In this document: positions 1 to 10,498 of the stretch, piece by piece | Numbering within the stretch: position 1 is the first letter of the stretch | Layout: each line of letters starts with the position of its first letter | Assembly (NCBI RefSeq): GCF_001500315.1 | Contig: NZ_LLER01000003.1 | Location: forward strand, 38,310-102,309 | Direction of reading: 5' to 3' | Length of the DNA stretch: 64,000 bases | Source of the DNA: Staphylococcus auricularis | GTDB lineage: Bacteria > Bacillota > Bacilli > Staphylococcales > Staphylococcaceae | Notes under the pieces: model-generated | Databases searched by the model: none | What the model was told of the DNA's origin: nothing | What the model saw: the letters and a program-made list of their open reading frames with translations, nothing else | Translations under genes and position numbers: made by a program

Positions 1-77
1 CAGGATCTTCCAATACAAAAGGGAACCTTTTATTGGGTATCACAAAGGTGTCTTCTTCCTCGTACTATCTATGAAAA

Positions 78-956
78 TTATTTCATTTGTCCTTTAACTT
101 CTTCAGCAAAGTTTTCTTCACGTTTTTCCATACCTTCACCTACTTCGTAACGTACGAAGTCTGAAAGTTGTCCACCTTTAGATTTTAAGAAACCTTCAAC
201 AGTTTGATCAGGATCTTTAACGAAGTTTTGATCAACAGCACAAATTTCTTTCAAGTATTTACGTAAACGACCTTCAACCATTTTTTCAACGATTTTTTCT
301 GGTTTACCTTCGTTTAATGCTTGTTGTTTTAACACTTCTTTTTCATGTGCAATTTCATCGTCGCTAACTTGTTCAGATGAAACATATTTTGGATTAATTG
401 CAGCGATATGCATTGCAACATCTTTAGCTGCATCTTCATCAGTTGTACCTTCAACTACTGATAACACACCGATACGTCCGCCCATGTGTAAGTATGAACC
501 GAATGCATCGTTGTCTGATTTGCTGCGTTTAGCAATACGACGGATGTTAAGTTTTTCACCAATTGTTGAAGTTGCTTCTTTCATGCGTTCATCAACAGTT
601 TGACCGCTTTCTAATTTAGATTCCATCAATGCGTCAACGCTGTCAACATCTGCATGAATGACTTGTTGTCCAATTTCTTTTACTAAAGCTTGGAAGCCTT
701 CGTTACGTGCAACGAAGTCAGTTTCTGAATTGATTTCAACGATTGAAGCAGTATTGCCTTCAATTTCAACGTGAACAAGACCTTCTGCTGCGATACGGTC
801 AGCTTTTTTAGCTGCTTTAGCAATACCGTTTTCACGTAAGTAGTCGATTGCTTTGTCCATGTCTCCGTCAGTTTCTGTTAGCGCTTTTTTACAGTCCATC
901 ATACCTGCGCCAGTTTTTTCACGTAGTTCTTTTACAAGTTTAGCTGAAATTGCCAT
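78..956 (-). CDS. tsf: Elongation factor Ts
   Basis: EF-Ts is the guanine-nucleotide exchange factor that recycles EF-Tu-GDP to EF-Tu-GTP in the cytosol during translation. The 292-residue length is normal for Firmicutes. The N-terminal UBA-like helical domain (about residues 1-55, with the pattern [20 protein letters not shown]) is followed by the EF-Tu contact motif TDFVARN at residues 79-85. The start has a clear GGAGG ribosome binding site. It lies 93 bases downstream of rpsB, as in most bacteria, but a strong terminator-like hairpin (1001-1034) separates the two. That hairpin could set the ratio of S2 to EF-Ts or mean that tsf also has its own promoter. Identification is secure. Confidence 0.98.
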   Translation of the reverse strand: MAISAKLVKELREKTGAGMMDCKKALTETDGDMDKAIDYLRENGIAKAAKKADRIAAEGLVHVEIEGNTASIVEINSETDFVARNEGFQALVKEIGQQVIHADVDSVDALMESKLESGQTVDERMKEATSTIGEKLNIRRIAKRSKSDNDAFGSYLHMGGRIGVLSVVEGTTDEDAAKDVAMHIAAINPKYVSSEQVSDDEIAHEKEVLKQQALNEGKPEKIVEKMVEGRLRKYLKEICAVDQNFVKDPDQTVEGFLKSKGGQLSDFVRYEVGEGMEKREENFAEEVKGQMK

Positions 957-1000
957 ATCTTTATTCCTCCAATTATTCCATTTTTTAACTGTATTATTTT

Positions 1001-1034
1001 AAAAAAAGGTGATAAGCATGAAAATCTTATCACC
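1001..1034 (-). terminator. Terminator/attenuator between rpsB and tsf
   Basis: On the minus strand a perfect 9-bp stem, GGTGATAAG paired with CTTATCACC around a 9-base loop, is followed at once by seven T. This is a textbook intrinsic terminator just after the rpsB stop codon. Because tsf follows in the same direction it probably acts as a partial terminator. Confidence 0.85.
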
Positions 1035-1049
1035 CATTTTACATTATTC

Positions 1050-1841
1050 TTAGTTTGATTCAACAGAAGTGTTTTCTTCAGTTGTAGTTTCTTCAGTAGC
1101 TTCTTCATTTGATTCTTCTAAATCAATGTTTTGTTCTGCTGCTACTTCATCATTAGATACACCTTGTTGACCTTCTAAGATCGCGTCAGCCATTTTACCA
1201 GTTAATAATTTAACGGCACGAATAGCGTCATCATTTGCAGGGATTACGTAGTCGATTTCATCTGGATCGCAGTTTGTATCAACGATACCTACGATTGGGA
1301 TGTTTAATTTACGTGCTTCTGCAATTGCGTTGCGTTCTTTACGAGGATCAACGACGAATAATGCTTGCGGCATTGATTTCATGTCGCGAATACCACCTAA
1401 GAATTTGATTAAACGGTCGTATTCTTTTTTAAGTTCAACGACTTCTTTTTTAGGTAATACTTCAAATAAGCCGTCTTCTTCCATTTTTTCAATTTCAGAA
1501 ATACGTTTGATACGTTTAGAGATTGTTTTGTAGTTAGTTAAGATTCCACCTAACCATCTTTGGTTAACGTAGAATTGACCTGCACGTTCTGCTTCAGCTT
1601 TCACTGATTCTTGTGCTTGTTTTTTAGTACCAACGAATAAGACTTTACCGCCATCTTCGCTTAATTGTTTAAGGAAGTTGTATGCTTCCCCAACTTTTTT
1701 CACTGTTTTTTGAAGATCGATAATGTAGATACCATTTCTTTCAGTGAAGATATATTTTTTCATTTTTGGGTTCCAACGGCGTGTTTGGTGACCGAAGTGA
1801 ACACCTGCTTCTAACAACTGTTTCATAGAAATAACTGCCAT
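1050..1841 (-). CDS. rpsB: 30S ribosomal protein S2
   Basis: S2 is a 30S subunit protein that bridges the head and body and is needed for S1 and mRNA engagement. The N-terminus [20 protein letters not shown] and the [10 protein letters not shown] stretch are diagnostic of the family. At 263 residues it is slightly longer than many S2 proteins because of an acidic tail rich in Glu and Thr (from about residue 228), common in staphylococci. The ribosome binding site is AGGAGG. It has its own promoter at 1965-1993 and a long structured leader, which suggests regulation at the RNA level. It is followed by tsf. Confidence 0.98.
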   Translation of the reverse strand: MAVISMKQLLEAGVHFGHQTRRWNPKMKKYIFTERNGIYIIDLQKTVKKVGEAYNFLKQLSEDGGKVLFVGTKKQAQESVKAEAERAGQFYVNQRWLGGILTNYKTISKRIKRISEIEKMEEDGLFEVLPKKEVVELKKEYDRLIKFLGGIRDMKSMPQALFVVDPRKERNAIAEARKLNIPIVGIVDTNCDPDEIDYVIPANDDAIRAVKLLTGKMADAILEGQQGVSNDEVAAEQNIDLEESNEEATEETTTEENTSVESN

Positions 1842-1884
1842 GATTTAATTCCTCCTATTGGTTTTTTACCTCCACAAATCGCTA

Positions 1885-1922
1885 GTACAACAACGATTGG
1901 CTACCAATCGCACCGATTGTAC
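1885..1922 (-). promoter_or_regulatory. Hairpin in the rpsB mRNA leader
   Basis: Within the roughly 115-base leader between the predicted rpsB start point and its start codon, the minus-strand RNA can fold into an outer stem GTACAA/TTGTAC and an inner stem CGATTGG/CCAATCG with a 3-base loop. Ribosomal protein leaders of this kind often bind the encoded protein for feedback control. No family is assigned here; the fold is seen, the function is inferred. Confidence 0.45.
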
Positions 1923-1964
1923 TTCAACGCTTTTGTGTGTGTATTGGCACTTTAGCCGTCAATT

Positions 1965-1993
1965 AATATACCATAATTGACATAAAAAGGCAA
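1965..1993 (-). promoter_or_regulatory. Sigma-A type promoter of rpsB
   Basis: On the minus strand a -35 box TTGCCT (1988-1993) and a -10 box TATATT (1965-1970) are separated by exactly 17 bases. A second TTGCCT lies 7 bases further upstream. The -35 box lies inside the 3' arm of the codY terminator. Confidence 0.7.
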
Positions 1994-2045
1994 TAGGCAA
2001 ACTCGTTTTCACAATTAAAACGACGGTTTTTATCATGCCTATTGC
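1984..2045 (-). terminator. Intrinsic terminator of the codY operon
   Basis: On the minus strand, 22 bases after the codY stop, GCAATAGGCA (2036-2045) pairs perfectly with TGCCTATTGC (1990-1999). An inner stem TCGTTTT/AAAACGA lies between them, and a T5 run follows the outer stem. It ends the xerC-hslVU-codY transcript and overlaps the rpsB promoter. Confidence 0.75.
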
Positions 2046-2067
2046 AATGTCATCAATTTTTTACGTC

Positions 2068-2847
2068 TTATTCTGATTTCAAGCGTTCAAGTTCATCAAG
2101 GAATTTATCTTTTTTAACTCGAATAAATGTCCCTTTCATACCAAGAGAACGAGATTCAATTACGCCCGCACTTTCTAACTTACGTAGCGCGTTAACGATA
2201 ACTGAACGTGTGATACCTACACGGTCTGCTACTTTAGAAGCGATGAGCAATCCTTCTTTACCACCTAATTCTTCAAAGATGTGTTCAATTGCTTCACTTT
2301 CTGAGTAAGATAATGAACTGATTGCCATGTTGATTGCTGCTTTATCACGAGCATCTTGTTCTACTTCGTTGTGTTTTTCACGAAGGATTTCCATACCGAT
2401 GACTGTCGCAGCATATTCGCCTAACACCAAGTCATTTTCAGAGAAATCGTCTTGGACACGTCCAAGTACGAGCGTACCTAAACGTTCACCGCCACCTAAG
2501 ATTGGGAAGATTGTTGTTTTACTTTCGTTGAATAATTCTTTGTTTTCTGGAGGAAATACTGTAAGCACTTCGTCAATCCCAATATTAGATCTTGTTTCTC
2601 TCACATCCATGAGTTGTTCAGTGTATTCACTAGGAATATGTCTGTCTTCTAACATGTCGATGATACGTTGGTTTTTCAATAATTCGTTCAAGCTAGAACC
2701 GAGTATTTTACCTTTTCTTGAAACGATAAATACGTTTGATTCAGTGACACTGCTGATAGTTTGGGCTACGTCTTTAAAGTTTACTGCAATCCCTTTATGC
2801 TTTTGTAAAAGTATATTTAATTCTCTTGTTTTGGATAATAAACTCAT
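2068..2847 (-). CDS. codY: GTP- and branched-chain-amino-acid-sensing transcriptional repressor CodY
   Basis: CodY represses biosynthesis, transport and virulence genes when isoleucine/leucine/valine and GTP are plentiful. The 259 residues have the normal two-part layout: an N-terminal GAF effector domain (about residues 1-155) and a C-terminal winged helix-turn-helix (recognition region about 203-226, including [19 protein letters not shown]). Arg61 in the ligand-binding region is present. The gene ends the xerC-hslV-hslU-codY cluster, 17 bases after hslU, the same order as in Bacillus and Staphylococcus. No CodY operator was recognised next to the gene. Confidence 0.98.
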   Translation of the reverse strand: MSLLSKTRELNILLQKHKGIAVNFKDVAQTISSVTESNVFIVSRKGKILGSSLNELLKNQRIIDMLEDRHIPSEYTEQLMDVRETRSNIGIDEVLTVFPPENKELFNESKTTIFPILGGGERLGTLVLGRVQDDFSENDLVLGEYAATVIGMEILREKHNEVEQDARDKAAINMAISSLSYSESEAIEHIFEELGGKEGLLIASKVADRVGITRSVIVNALRKLESAGVIESRSLGMKGTFIRVKKDKFLDELERLKSE

Positions 2848-2864
2848 TACATGCTTCTCCTTTA

Positions 2865-4271
2865 TTATAAAATAAATGAACTTAAATCTTTGTTTGTAGA
2901 AATGGATTTCAATTTATCATCTACATACTGTGCGGTTATATCTACAGATGCATAAGGCATACTAGGTGCTTCGAATGATAAGTCTTCTAACATTTTTTCT
3001 AATATTGTATGCAGTCTACGTGCACCAATGTTGTCGGTATCTTGGTTCACTTGGAAAGCAATTTCGGCTAATCGATTGATCGCTTCATCACTAAAGTTAA
3101 CCGTAACCTCTTCAGTTTTTAATAATGCTTCATATTGTTTGATTAGTGAAAGTTTAGGTTCTTTCAAGATGCGAACAAAATCGTCAACTGAAAGACTATC
3201 GAGTTCCACGCGAATTGGGAATCGACCTTGTAATTCAGGAATGAGATCGCTCGGTTTAGACACGTGGAAGGCGCCTGCACCGATAAATAACATATGTTCC
3301 GTGTTTACAGTACCATATTTGGTTTGAATCATGCTACCTTCAAGAATTGGCAGGATGTCGCGCTGAACACCTTGTCTAGAAACATCTTGACCTGTATTTT
3401 GATTGTTTGTAGCAACTTTATCGATTTCATCTATAAAGATGATACCCATTTGTTCAGCTAGTTCAATCGCTTCTTGGTTTGCAGATTCTTGGTCGATGAG
3501 TTCATCCGCATATTCATCCATCAAAATCTTACGTGCTGTCTTCACTGGTACTTCACGTTGTACTTTTTTCTTCGGCATCAATTGGTTCATCATGTCTTGC
3601 ATTTGTTGATTTTGGTTGATGCCAAGCATTCCCATTGCACCAGGGTCTTGTTCGACTTTGATGCGCACTTTTTCTTCTTCTAGTTGTCCGTTGAGTAGTT
3701 GTGTTTTGATCTCTGAACGTTTCGTTTTGACCTCTTCAGTCGGTGTCTCTTCTTCCTCGTCATCGTTCTGACCGAAGTTTGGGATTGATCCCCCAAATAG
3801 AGATTCTAACGGATTATTATTTTGTTGGTTCGCTTTTTTCTTCATGCTCGGTACAAGTAATTTCACTAATTTATCATTTGCTTTCGCTCTCGCTTCTTCT
3901 TCGACGTGTGATTTTTTCTGATCTTTCACTAAGCGAACAGCGACATCGACTAAATCACGTACCATGCTTTCAACGTCACGGCCAACGTAACCTACTTCTG
4001 TAAATTTCGTCGCCTCAACCTTGATGAACGGGGCTCCAACTATTTTTGCCATACGACGGGCAATTTCAGTTTTACCCACACCGGTTGGACCAATCATCAA
4101 TATATTTTTAGGACTGATTTCTTGCTTTTCAGCGTCATCTAACTGACTTCTTCTGTAGCGATTACGCAATGCAATAGCGACTTTACGTTTCGCATCATCT
4201 TGTCCCACAATATACTCATTTAATCTCGATACAATATCTTTCGGTGTGAGCTTAATGGCACTCGCATCCAT
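2865..4271 (-). CDS. hslU: ATP-dependent protease ATPase subunit HslU (ClpY)
   Basis: HslU is the AAA+ unfoldase that feeds proteins into the HslV peptidase. Walker A GPTGVGKT is at residues 61-68 and Walker B IIFIDE at about 277-282. The charged intermediate (I) domain lies between, with a Met/Gln/Asn-rich stretch around 205-235. The C-terminus ends SSFIL, the tail that in this family inserts into HslV to activate it. The length (468) is normal. It is separated from hslV by 163 bases, unusually loose for this pair, so an internal promoter for hslU-codY is possible, although I could not settle on clear boxes. Confidence 0.97.
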   Translation of the reverse strand: MDASAIKLTPKDIVSRLNEYIVGQDDAKRKVAIALRNRYRRSQLDDAEKQEISPKNILMIGPTGVGKTEIARRMAKIVGAPFIKVEATKFTEVGYVGRDVESMVRDLVDVAVRLVKDQKKSHVEEEARAKANDKLVKLLVPSMKKKANQQNNNPLESLFGGSIPNFGQNDDEEEETPTEEVKTKRSEIKTQLLNGQLEEEKVRIKVEQDPGAMGMLGINQNQQMQDMMNQLMPKKKVQREVPVKTARKILMDEYADELIDQESANQEAIELAEQMGIIFIDEIDKVATNNQNTGQDVSRQGVQRDILPILEGSMIQTKYGTVNTEHMLFIGAGAFHVSKPSDLIPELQGRFPIRVELDSLSVDDFVRILKEPKLSLIKQYEALLKTEEVTVNFSDEAINRLAEIAFQVNQDTDNIGARRLHTILEKMLEDLSFEAPSMPYASVDITAQYVDDKLKSISTNKDLSSFIL

Positions 4272-4434
4272 AGTACAAGCTCCTTTCTCTTTGTTATTTA
4301 ATTAAAAATATTCGCACAGTTGTACTTATAATGCGCTTCACTCCATACTATAACTTATTGTTTTTAAAATTGCATGTAAATTAATGTGCGAGTTTAAAAA
4401 GTTCAGTAATATATTCTTTTTTAATCTATTTAAA

Positions 4435-4980
4435 TTATAATTCTTCTACAGTGATATTGCTATTCGTAAAGATACAAATATCAGAAGCGACTTTCAAGCT
4501 TTCATAAGCCATATCTTTCGCAGATAAATGTTGTGCATGGCGTTTTAATGCACGGCCTGCGCTTAACGCATAATTACCACCAGAACCAATTGCAATCAAG
4601 TCGTCATCTGGTGCGATGACTTCACCTGTACCACTTACCACTAAGATAGAAGATTTGTCCATAACGATTAACATCGCTTCTAGTTGTCTTAACTGTTTGT
4701 CTCCTCGCCACTCTTGTGCCAATTCAACTGCAGCTCTTTCTAAATTACCACTAAATTGTTGCAGTTTCGTTTCAAATTTTTCAAATAATGTAAAGGCGTC
4801 TGCCACACTTCCAGCAAAACCTGCAAGCACTTTACCATCATAGAGTGTACGTACTTTACGTGCAGTTTGTTTCATGATCACTTGCTCGCCGAGTGTCACT
4901 TGGCCGTCACCAGCCATCGCAGAATGTCCGTTATGTTGGACAGCAAATATCGTCGTTGCGTGTAATGAAGTTGAACTCAA
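4435..4980 (-). CDS. hslV: ATP-dependent protease proteolytic subunit HslV (ClpQ)
   Basis: HslV is the threonine-type, proteasome-like peptidase core of HslUV. Aligned by eye with the family, the nucleophile is Thr9 in [13 protein letters not shown], preceded by an eight-residue N-terminal extension. This extension is typical of staphylococci but longer than in E. coli. The conserved [11 protein letters not shown] and [13 protein letters not shown] motifs are present. The 181 residues match the family. The gene begins 3 bases after xerC ends, so the two are translationally close; hslU follows. Confidence 0.97.
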   Translation of the reverse strand: MSSTSLHATTIFAVQHNGHSAMAGDGQVTLGEQVIMKQTARKVRTLYDGKVLAGFAGSVADAFTLFEKFETKLQQFSGNLERAAVELAQEWRGDKQLRQLEAMLIVMDKSSILVVSGTGEVIAPDDDLIAIGSGGNYALSAGRALKRHAQHLSAKDMAYESLKVASDICIFTNSNITVEEL

Positions 4981-4983
4981 TTC

Positions 4984-5874
4984 CTATTCCTCCTTATGTG
5001 CTCTTGGATGTGCATTCAAATACACTTTTCTTAATTGTTCTTTAGATACATGCGTATATCGACCTGTGGTTGATAAATTCACATGTCCTAACAATGATTG
5101 AACGGTACGTAAATCCGCACCTTCATTTAACATATGTGTCGCAAATGTGTGTCTCAATTTATGTGGATGTATGTCTGTCACACCTGCTGTTCGTTTCACA
5201 ATATCATTTAACACATGACGTACACCCCGCTCTGTTATCGGATCACCTTTCATGTTGACGATCAGATAATCATGGGATGCATGTAGTTTGGGAGTGAAAT
5301 CGGCCCAATATTGTTCGATACTTTGTCTACAAAATTCACCAAACGGGATAAACCGTTCTTTATTCCCTTTTCCTAATACTTTCACACCAGGTAAATGCAT
5401 GTCCAAATCATCATCTTTAATATTGACAAGTTCTGACACACGCATGCCTGTCGCATAGAGTAGTTCTAAAATGACACGATCACGAAGTCCTTTTTTAGTA
5501 TCGCGCATCACTGTGTCAAAGAGTGCTGCCATTTCCTCTTCATAAAAGAAGTGAGGTAAGTATTGTTCTTTTTTTGGATGAACAAGTTGAATAAATGGAT
5601 TGACCACTGAATCATCTTTAATCATCCAATACTCATAAAAACTTCTGAGCGTAGAAATCTTTCGAGAAACCGTTGTTCTTTTTAAGTTCTTTGCATAAAG
5701 ATAACTTAAATAATTTCTAGCATCTCTATACTCAAAAGATTCTAAGGAGAGATGCTCTTGTTCTAAAAACTGATTAAATTGGACTAAATCATCATAATAT
5801 GATTTCAGTGTATGTTCTGAAAATTGGCGTTCAACTTTCAGCATGTATAAATATTCTTTTTGGATTTCTTCCAA
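4984..5874 (-). CDS. xerC: Tyrosine recombinase XerC
   Basis: XerC acts at the chromosomal dif site, together with a XerD partner, to resolve chromosome dimers. It has the N-terminal SAM-like DNA-binding domain (about 1-90) and a C-terminal catalytic domain. The full active-site set is visible: Arg145 (ATGMRVSEL), Lys169, His238 and Arg241 (HPHKLRH), His264 and nucleophile Tyr273 ([10 protein letters not shown]). The start is a TTG codon 8 bases after a GGAGGG ribosome binding site. That binding site forms one arm of a terminator-like hairpin, so expression from the trmFO side may be restrained. Length (296) is typical. Confidence 0.96.
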   Translation of the reverse strand: MEEIQKEYLYMLKVERQFSEHTLKSYYDDLVQFNQFLEQEHLSLESFEYRDARNYLSYLYAKNLKRTTVSRKISTLRSFYEYWMIKDDSVVNPFIQLVHPKKEQYLPHFFYEEEMAALFDTVMRDTKKGLRDRVILELLYATGMRVSELVNIKDDDLDMHLPGVKVLGKGNKERFIPFGEFCRQSIEQYWADFTPKLHASHDYLIVNMKGDPITERGVRHVLNDIVKRTAGVTDIHPHKLRHTFATHMLNEGADLRTVQSLLGHVNLSTTGRYTHVSKEQLRKVYLNAHPRAHKEE

Positions 5875-5876
5875 TT

Positions 5877-5921
5877 AAAAATCCCTCCGTCAACATGCAT
5901 TGTAGCATATAAACGAAGGGA
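5877..5921 (-). terminator. Terminator-like hairpin overlapping the xerC ribosome binding site
   Basis: On the minus strand TCCCTTCGT (5913-5921) pairs with ACGGAGGGA (5882-5890), 9 bp with one G-U pair, followed by five T. The 3' arm contains GGAGGG, the ribosome binding site of xerC, whose TTG start follows 8 bases later. A second small stem ATGC/GCAT sits in the loop. It can act as a terminator after trmFO and as a block on xerC translation. Confidence 0.6.
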
Positions 5922-5994
5922 ACTTCTAAGAAAAGTACTTCATCGAATACAATTTTTGAAATTTTCTAAAGACTGCATAACGATACACATAAAT

Positions 5995-7305
5995 TTATGA
6001 AAGTGTTTGTTTGTAATGATCGAGATATGTTAATGCACGATCAGCTAACTGTGAATAACGCTCTTTTTTATCTTTAATACGTTTTTCTAACGGAGGTAAT
6101 AAACCAAAGTTCGCATTCATCGGTTGGAAATTCTTTTCATTTTTAGCGTGAGAAATATAATAAGCCATACTTCCTAACATCGTTTCTCTTGGGAAAATAA
6201 CTTCCCCTTGACCATTCACGCGGTGTGCGAGGTTAAGTCCAGCGATTAGACCACTTGCCGCACTTTCAACATAACCTTCCACACCTGTCATTTGGCCAGC
6301 GAAGTATAGGCCTTCTCGACCGATGAGTTCGTAAGTTTCTTTTAACACATCTGGAGAATTGATGAATGTATTTCTGTGCATCACGCCGTAACGCACGATT
6401 TCAACATTTTCTAAACCAGGGATTAGGCGAATGATGTCTTTTTGTGCACCCCATTTTAAATGAGTTTGGAAACCGACAATGTTGTAGAGCGTACCAGCTG
6501 CATCATCTTGACGTAATTGTACAACCGCGTATGGTCGCTTACCTGTTTTAGGATCTTCTAATCCGACTGGCTTCATCGGACCAAAAAGTAATGTTTTACG
6601 TCCTCTTTCGGCCATGACTTCAAACGGCATACAGCCTTCAAAATGTTTTTCTTTTTCAAATTCATTCACGGGTGCGACTTCGGCTTCTAGTACAGCATCG
6701 TAAAAACGATTGAATTCTTCTTCTGTCATCGTGCAATTGAGATAAGCCGCTTCACCTTTATCATAACGTGATTTCAAATACACTTTATCCATATCGATGC
6801 TTTCTTTTTCGATGATTGGTGCAGCAGCATCGTAAAAGTATAATTGATCTCTACCTGTAACTTCGACCACTTGTTGCGCTAAATTAGAAGTGGTTAAAGG
6901 TCCAGTTGCAATAATCGTTTTTCCTTCTGGTATTTCGTTGATTTCTTCATTGATCACATTCACATTTGGATGATTTTTTAATGTGTTCGTTACAAAACCA
7001 GCAAAGTCATGTCTGTCAACCGCTAATGCCCCACCAGCAGGGACACGTGCTGCATCTGCTGCTTTGATGATGAGCGAGTCGAGTCGTCTCATTTCTTCTT
7101 TTAATACACCGACTGCATTCGTTAACGAATTTCCTCTCAATGAGTTAGAACAAACTAACTCTGCAAATTGATCCGTATGATGGGCAGGTGTTTGTTTTAC
7201 AGGTCTCATTTCAATTAAGTTCACTTGAATGCCTTGTTCAGCAAGCTGATAAGCAGCTTCTGAGCCCGCAAGACCTGCACCTACAACATTAACCGTCTCT
7301 ACCAT
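5995..7305 (-). CDS. trmFO: Folate- and FAD-dependent tRNA (uracil-54-C5) methyltransferase TrmFO
   Basis: TrmFO methylates U54 of the tRNA T-loop to ribothymidine, using methylene-tetrahydrofolate and FADH2. The FAD-binding Rossmann motif GAGLAG is at residues 9-14. Cys52 ([11 protein letters not shown]) and the Cys of EGCMPFEV correspond to the functional cysteines of the family. Length 436 is normal. The gene was formerly called gid and lies between topA and xerC, as in other staphylococci. Its start has a GGAGG-type ribosome binding site 90 bases after topA begins its 3' gap. Confidence 0.97.
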   Translation of the reverse strand: MVETVNVVGAGLAGSEAAYQLAEQGIQVNLIEMRPVKQTPAHHTDQFAELVCSNSLRGNSLTNAVGVLKEEMRRLDSLIIKAADAARVPAGGALAVDRHDFAGFVTNTLKNHPNVNVINEEINEIPEGKTIIATGPLTTSNLAQQVVEVTGRDQLYFYDAAAPIIEKESIDMDKVYLKSRYDKGEAAYLNCTMTEEEFNRFYDAVLEAEVAPVNEFEKEKHFEGCMPFEVMAERGRKTLLFGPMKPVGLEDPKTGKRPYAVVQLRQDDAAGTLYNIVGFQTHLKWGAQKDIIRLIPGLENVEIVRYGVMHRNTFINSPDVLKETYELIGREGLYFAGQMTGVEGYVESAASGLIAGLNLAHRVNGQGEVIFPRETMLGSMAYYISHAKNEKNFQPMNANFGLLPPLEKRIKDKKERYSQLADRALTYLDHYKQTLS

Positions 7306-7383
7306 TTGTCTTCCTCCCTTGCAAAAGAATTTAGAAGTTATCCTCTAGCATTCTATCGTGCGATAAAATATATGATTGATACA

Positions 7384-9450
7384 TTATTTTTGTGCTTCTT
7401 CTTTATAATCACAATTTGAACAAATAACTTGGCTCGTACGACCTTTCTTATGCTCAACCAAGTAATGCTCACATTTCGGACATGAGCGGCCAACCGGTTT
7501 ATCCCAGCTTACAAAATCACACTCAGGATAGTTTGAGCAACCATAGAAAATGCGATTTTTCTTAGATTTACGTTCGACGACATCGCCATCATTACATTTC
7601 GGACACGTTACGCCGATTTTTTTAACGATAGCTTTTGTATTACGACAATCAGGGAAATTAGAACAAGCCATGAATTTGCCGTAGCGACCCATTTTGATAA
7701 CCATAGGTGAGCCACACACTTCGCAATCTTCGCCAGCTGGTTCATCTTTAATTTCTATTTTTTCCATTTCTTCTTCAGCACGTTCAACGTCTTGTTTAAA
7801 GCTATTATAGAAATCACCAATGACTTTTTGCCAGCTTAAATCACCTTCAGCAATTTTATCTAATAATGTTTCCATATTGACGGTGAATTCTACGTCTATG
7901 ATTTCAGGGAAATAGTCTCTCACTTGTTCATAAACGATTTCACCTAATTCTGTTGGCACGAAGCGTTTACTTTCAATTTTCACGTAATTACGTTTTTGAA
8001 TCGTATCAAGTGTTGGCGCATAAGTAGAAGGACGACCGATTTTGAGTTCTTCTAACGTTTTAACTAATCGCGCTTCTGTATAACGTGGTGGGGGTTGGGT
8101 AAAATGTTGTGAAGGTTCAATATTTGTAGCCGTTACCATTTCGCCTTCTTTTATTTCTGGAAGTTTGTTTTCTTTTTTACCTTCCTCATCGTCTTTCGTT
8201 TCAACATATAATGTGGTGAAACCTTTAAATTTGATGGTTTGTCCATTTGCTCTGAATTTAATGTCACCTTGAGTTAAATCAAGTGCGACCGTATCAAGAA
8301 TCGCAGGTGCCATTTGACTTGCTACGAAACGTGCCCATATTAATTTGTATAAGCGGTGTTGATCTCTTGTTAAATAGGCTTTCATTTCATTCGGTGTACG
8401 CATCGTACTTGTTGGTCTGATCGCTTCGTGGGCATCTTGGTCACCTTTACCTTGTGCCTTACGTTTAGAAGTATACTCATTCCCATACGTTTCTTGAATG
8501 TATTGTTTTGCTTCTGATTTCGCTTGTTCAGAAATACGCGTTGAATCCGTACGCATATATGTGATTAAACCAACAGTGCCTTGTTTTTTTAAATCGATAC
8601 CTTCATACAATTGTTGTGCAAGCATCATTGTTTTACGCGCTTTAAAGTTTAATTTACGTGCTGCTTCTTGTTGAAGGGTGGATGTCGTGAATGGATTTGC
8701 TGGATTTCTTGTTTTTTCTTTTTTCGTTACTTTAGTAACTTCAAACTGATCCCCATCTAACTGATCGGTAATGACTTTGACATCATCTTTATTGTTTAAT
8801 TTGTATGGTTTGTTTTTGTAGTGTAAGAACTTAGCAGTAAACTTAGATCGTTTATATCTAAATTCTCCTTCTATTTTCCAATATTCTTCAGGCTTAAAGT
8901 TGCGAATTTCATTTTCTCTATCAATGATGAGGCGTAATGCTACTGATTGTACACGCCCAGCTGATAGACCTTTTTTCACTTTTTTCCATAATACTGGAGA
9001 AATATTGTATCCTACGAGACGATCTAAGATGCGTCGTGCTTGTTGGGCATCTACTAAGTTCATTTCAATGCCACGTGGATGTTTAAAGCTATCCTTTACA
9101 GCATCTTTAGTAATCTCATTAAATACGACTCTGTTATCGCCATTTTCGTCTAAGTCTAAAATGTTTGCCAAATGCCAAGCAATCGCTTCACCTTCACGGT
9201 CAGGGTCACTCGCTAAATAGATATGTTTTGCTTTTTTAGCATGTTTTTTTAAATCCTTAACGACGGGTCCTTTACCTCGAATTGTTATATATTTCGGCTC
9301 ATAATCATTTTCAACATCGACACCCATTTGACTCCGTGGTAAATCTCTCACATGCCCCATAGATGCGATGACTTTGTATTTTTTACCCAAATATTTTTCA
9401 ATAGTTTTAGCTTTTGCAGGCGATTCAACAATGACTAAATTATCTGCCAA
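7384..9450 (-). CDS. topA: DNA topoisomerase I
   Basis: Type IA topoisomerase that relaxes negative supercoils through a 5'-phosphotyrosine intermediate. It has the TOPRIM domain near the N-terminus ([13 protein letters not shown]), the acidic metal site DPDREGE (about residues 82-88), active-site Tyr298 in ITYMRTDS, and three C-terminal four-cysteine zinc modules (the last about 60 residues before the end and just before the stop). I chose a TTG start at 9450 because it follows a GGGGGAA ribosome binding site and begins the conserved ADNLVIVES. The in-frame ATG 18 bases upstream precedes that site. Predicted length is 688 residues. Confidence 0.96.
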   Translation of the reverse strand: MADNLVIVESPAKAKTIEKYLGKKYKVIASMGHVRDLPRSQMGVDVENDYEPKYITIRGKGPVVKDLKKHAKKAKHIYLASDPDREGEAIAWHLANILDLDENGDNRVVFNEITKDAVKDSFKHPRGIEMNLVDAQQARRILDRLVGYNISPVLWKKVKKGLSAGRVQSVALRLIIDRENEIRNFKPEEYWKIEGEFRYKRSKFTAKFLHYKNKPYKLNNKDDVKVITDQLDGDQFEVTKVTKKEKTRNPANPFTTSTLQQEAARKLNFKARKTMMLAQQLYEGIDLKKQGTVGLITYMRTDSTRISEQAKSEAKQYIQETYGNEYTSKRKAQGKGDQDAHEAIRPTSTMRTPNEMKAYLTRDQHRLYKLIWARFVASQMAPAILDTVALDLTQGDIKFRANGQTIKFKGFTTLYVETKDDEEGKKENKLPEIKEGEMVTATNIEPSQHFTQPPPRYTEARLVKTLEELKIGRPSTYAPTLDTIQKRNYVKIESKRFVPTELGEIVYEQVRDYFPEIIDVEFTVNMETLLDKIAEGDLSWQKVIGDFYNSFKQDVERAEEEMEKIEIKDEPAGEDCEVCGSPMVIKMGRYGKFMACSNFPDCRNTKAIVKKIGVTCPKCNDGDVVERKSKKNRIFYGCSNYPECDFVSWDKPVGRSCPKCEHYLVEHKKGRTSQVICSNCDYKEEAQK

Positions 9451-9601
9451 AGTTATTCCCCCTTGCATATCTAGTTACAAGCATAAATGATAAACGCTCT
9501 ATTTTAAGTTTGTCAATGTTTTTTATTTAGTGATATACGATTGTTGATCATTTCTAGTAATATTCAGTTGAGAAATATCGTGTACAACCTCGTTTGTGCG
9601 T

Positions 9602-10498
9602 TCATTCTACATATTGAAAATCTTCTATAATATCTTCAACATTTGAAACGATTTTAGCACCTTGTTGTGCAGATAAAAGATTGCCTTCTGTCATCGGATC
9701 AAAAATAGTACCCGGTAGAATATAGACTTCTCTATTTTGATCCACAGCATATTGCGTCGTGATATGCGTTCCACTATTCTTTCTTGCTTCAGTGACTAAG
9801 ACGCCACGAGACAAACCACTAATGAGGCGATTGCGCTGAGGAAAATGAAATTTTCGAGGCGGTGTTTCTGGAAGGTATTCACTAATGACGAGTCCTTCTC
9901 GTTCAATCAGTTGTCTTGTCTCTTTAGTCATATGTGGATAATGACACATATGTCCAAAGCCAAGTACTGCGATGGTGGGGAGATGATAAGCTAAAGCGAG
10001 TTGATGTGCGAAGTGATCGGCGCCTTTTGCGAGGCCCGATACAATGGTAAGTTTCGATGCTTTAAAGGATGGAAAGAAAGCATTGAGTGCGTCATACGTA
10101 TATCGAGTCGCATGACGCGATCCTACGATTGCTAGTGTCTTCGTATGATTTAATAATTGGAGCTTGCCTCTATAGAATAGCACTAAAGGTGGATCATAAA
10201 TTTGGGTTAATAATGAAGGATAATGAGGATGATGGATCGTAATAAATTGCGTTTCACATCTTTTTAAATAACTTAGGAGATCATCAATCTTTAATGTGCG
10301 ATAACGTGCTCTTAATTCATCGTCCATTTTGATTCTAAACGACGTCGCTAACTTCGTTAATACCTCGTATTGTGCATGAGCATCATAAGTCACAAAGTCA
10401 GGCGCGTAATCTAAAATACGATAAATTTGGGCGGTGGTGTAGCCTGCAAATCTGAGCTTTAAGTAAATATAGTCTATGGATGTATGTTGATAAACCAT
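9602..10498 (-). CDS. dprA: DNA-processing protein DprA (Smf)
   Basis: DprA loads RecA on incoming single-stranded DNA during natural transformation and protects it. The Rossmann-like core is clear: TLAIVGSRHATRYTYDA, then VSGLAKGADHFAHQLAL, the RNRLISGLSRGVLVTEA stretch and the PGTIFDPMTEGN motif near the C-terminus. At 298 residues it has no extra C-terminal winged-helix domain beyond the core, as usual for staphylococci. The AGAGG ribosome binding site is 5 bases from the ATG. It sits upstream of topA, as in S. aureus. Confidence 0.95.
   Translation of the reverse strand: MVYQHTSIDYIYLKLRFAGYTTAQIYRILDYAPDFVTYDAHAQYEVLTKLATSFRIKMDDELRARYRTLKIDDLLSYLKRCETQFITIHHPHYPSLLTQIYDPPLVLFYRGKLQLLNHTKTLAIVGSRHATRYTYDALNAFFPSFKASKLTIVSGLAKGADHFAHQLALAYHLPTIAVLGFGHMCHYPHMTKETRQLIEREGLVISEYLPETPPRKFHFPQRNRLISGLSRGVLVTEARKNSGTHITTQYAVDQNREVYILPGTIFDPMTEGNLLSAQQGAKIVSNVEDIIEDFQYVE

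Noticed and set aside
1..77. Imperfect hairpin CCAATAaAAGG/CCTTTTGTATTGG before tsf ends, as a tsf terminator
   Set aside because: There is no T-run on the minus strand and the next gene lies outside the window, so its role cannot be judged.
1300..1533. Plus-strand open frames opposite rpsB, codY, hslU, topA and others
   Set aside because: They are antisense shadows of highly conserved genes, without ribosome binding sites or recognisable proteins.
4272..4434. A promoter for hslU-codY in the unusually long hslV-hslU gap
   Set aside because: Several AT-rich boxes occur, but none with both a good -35 and correct spacing.
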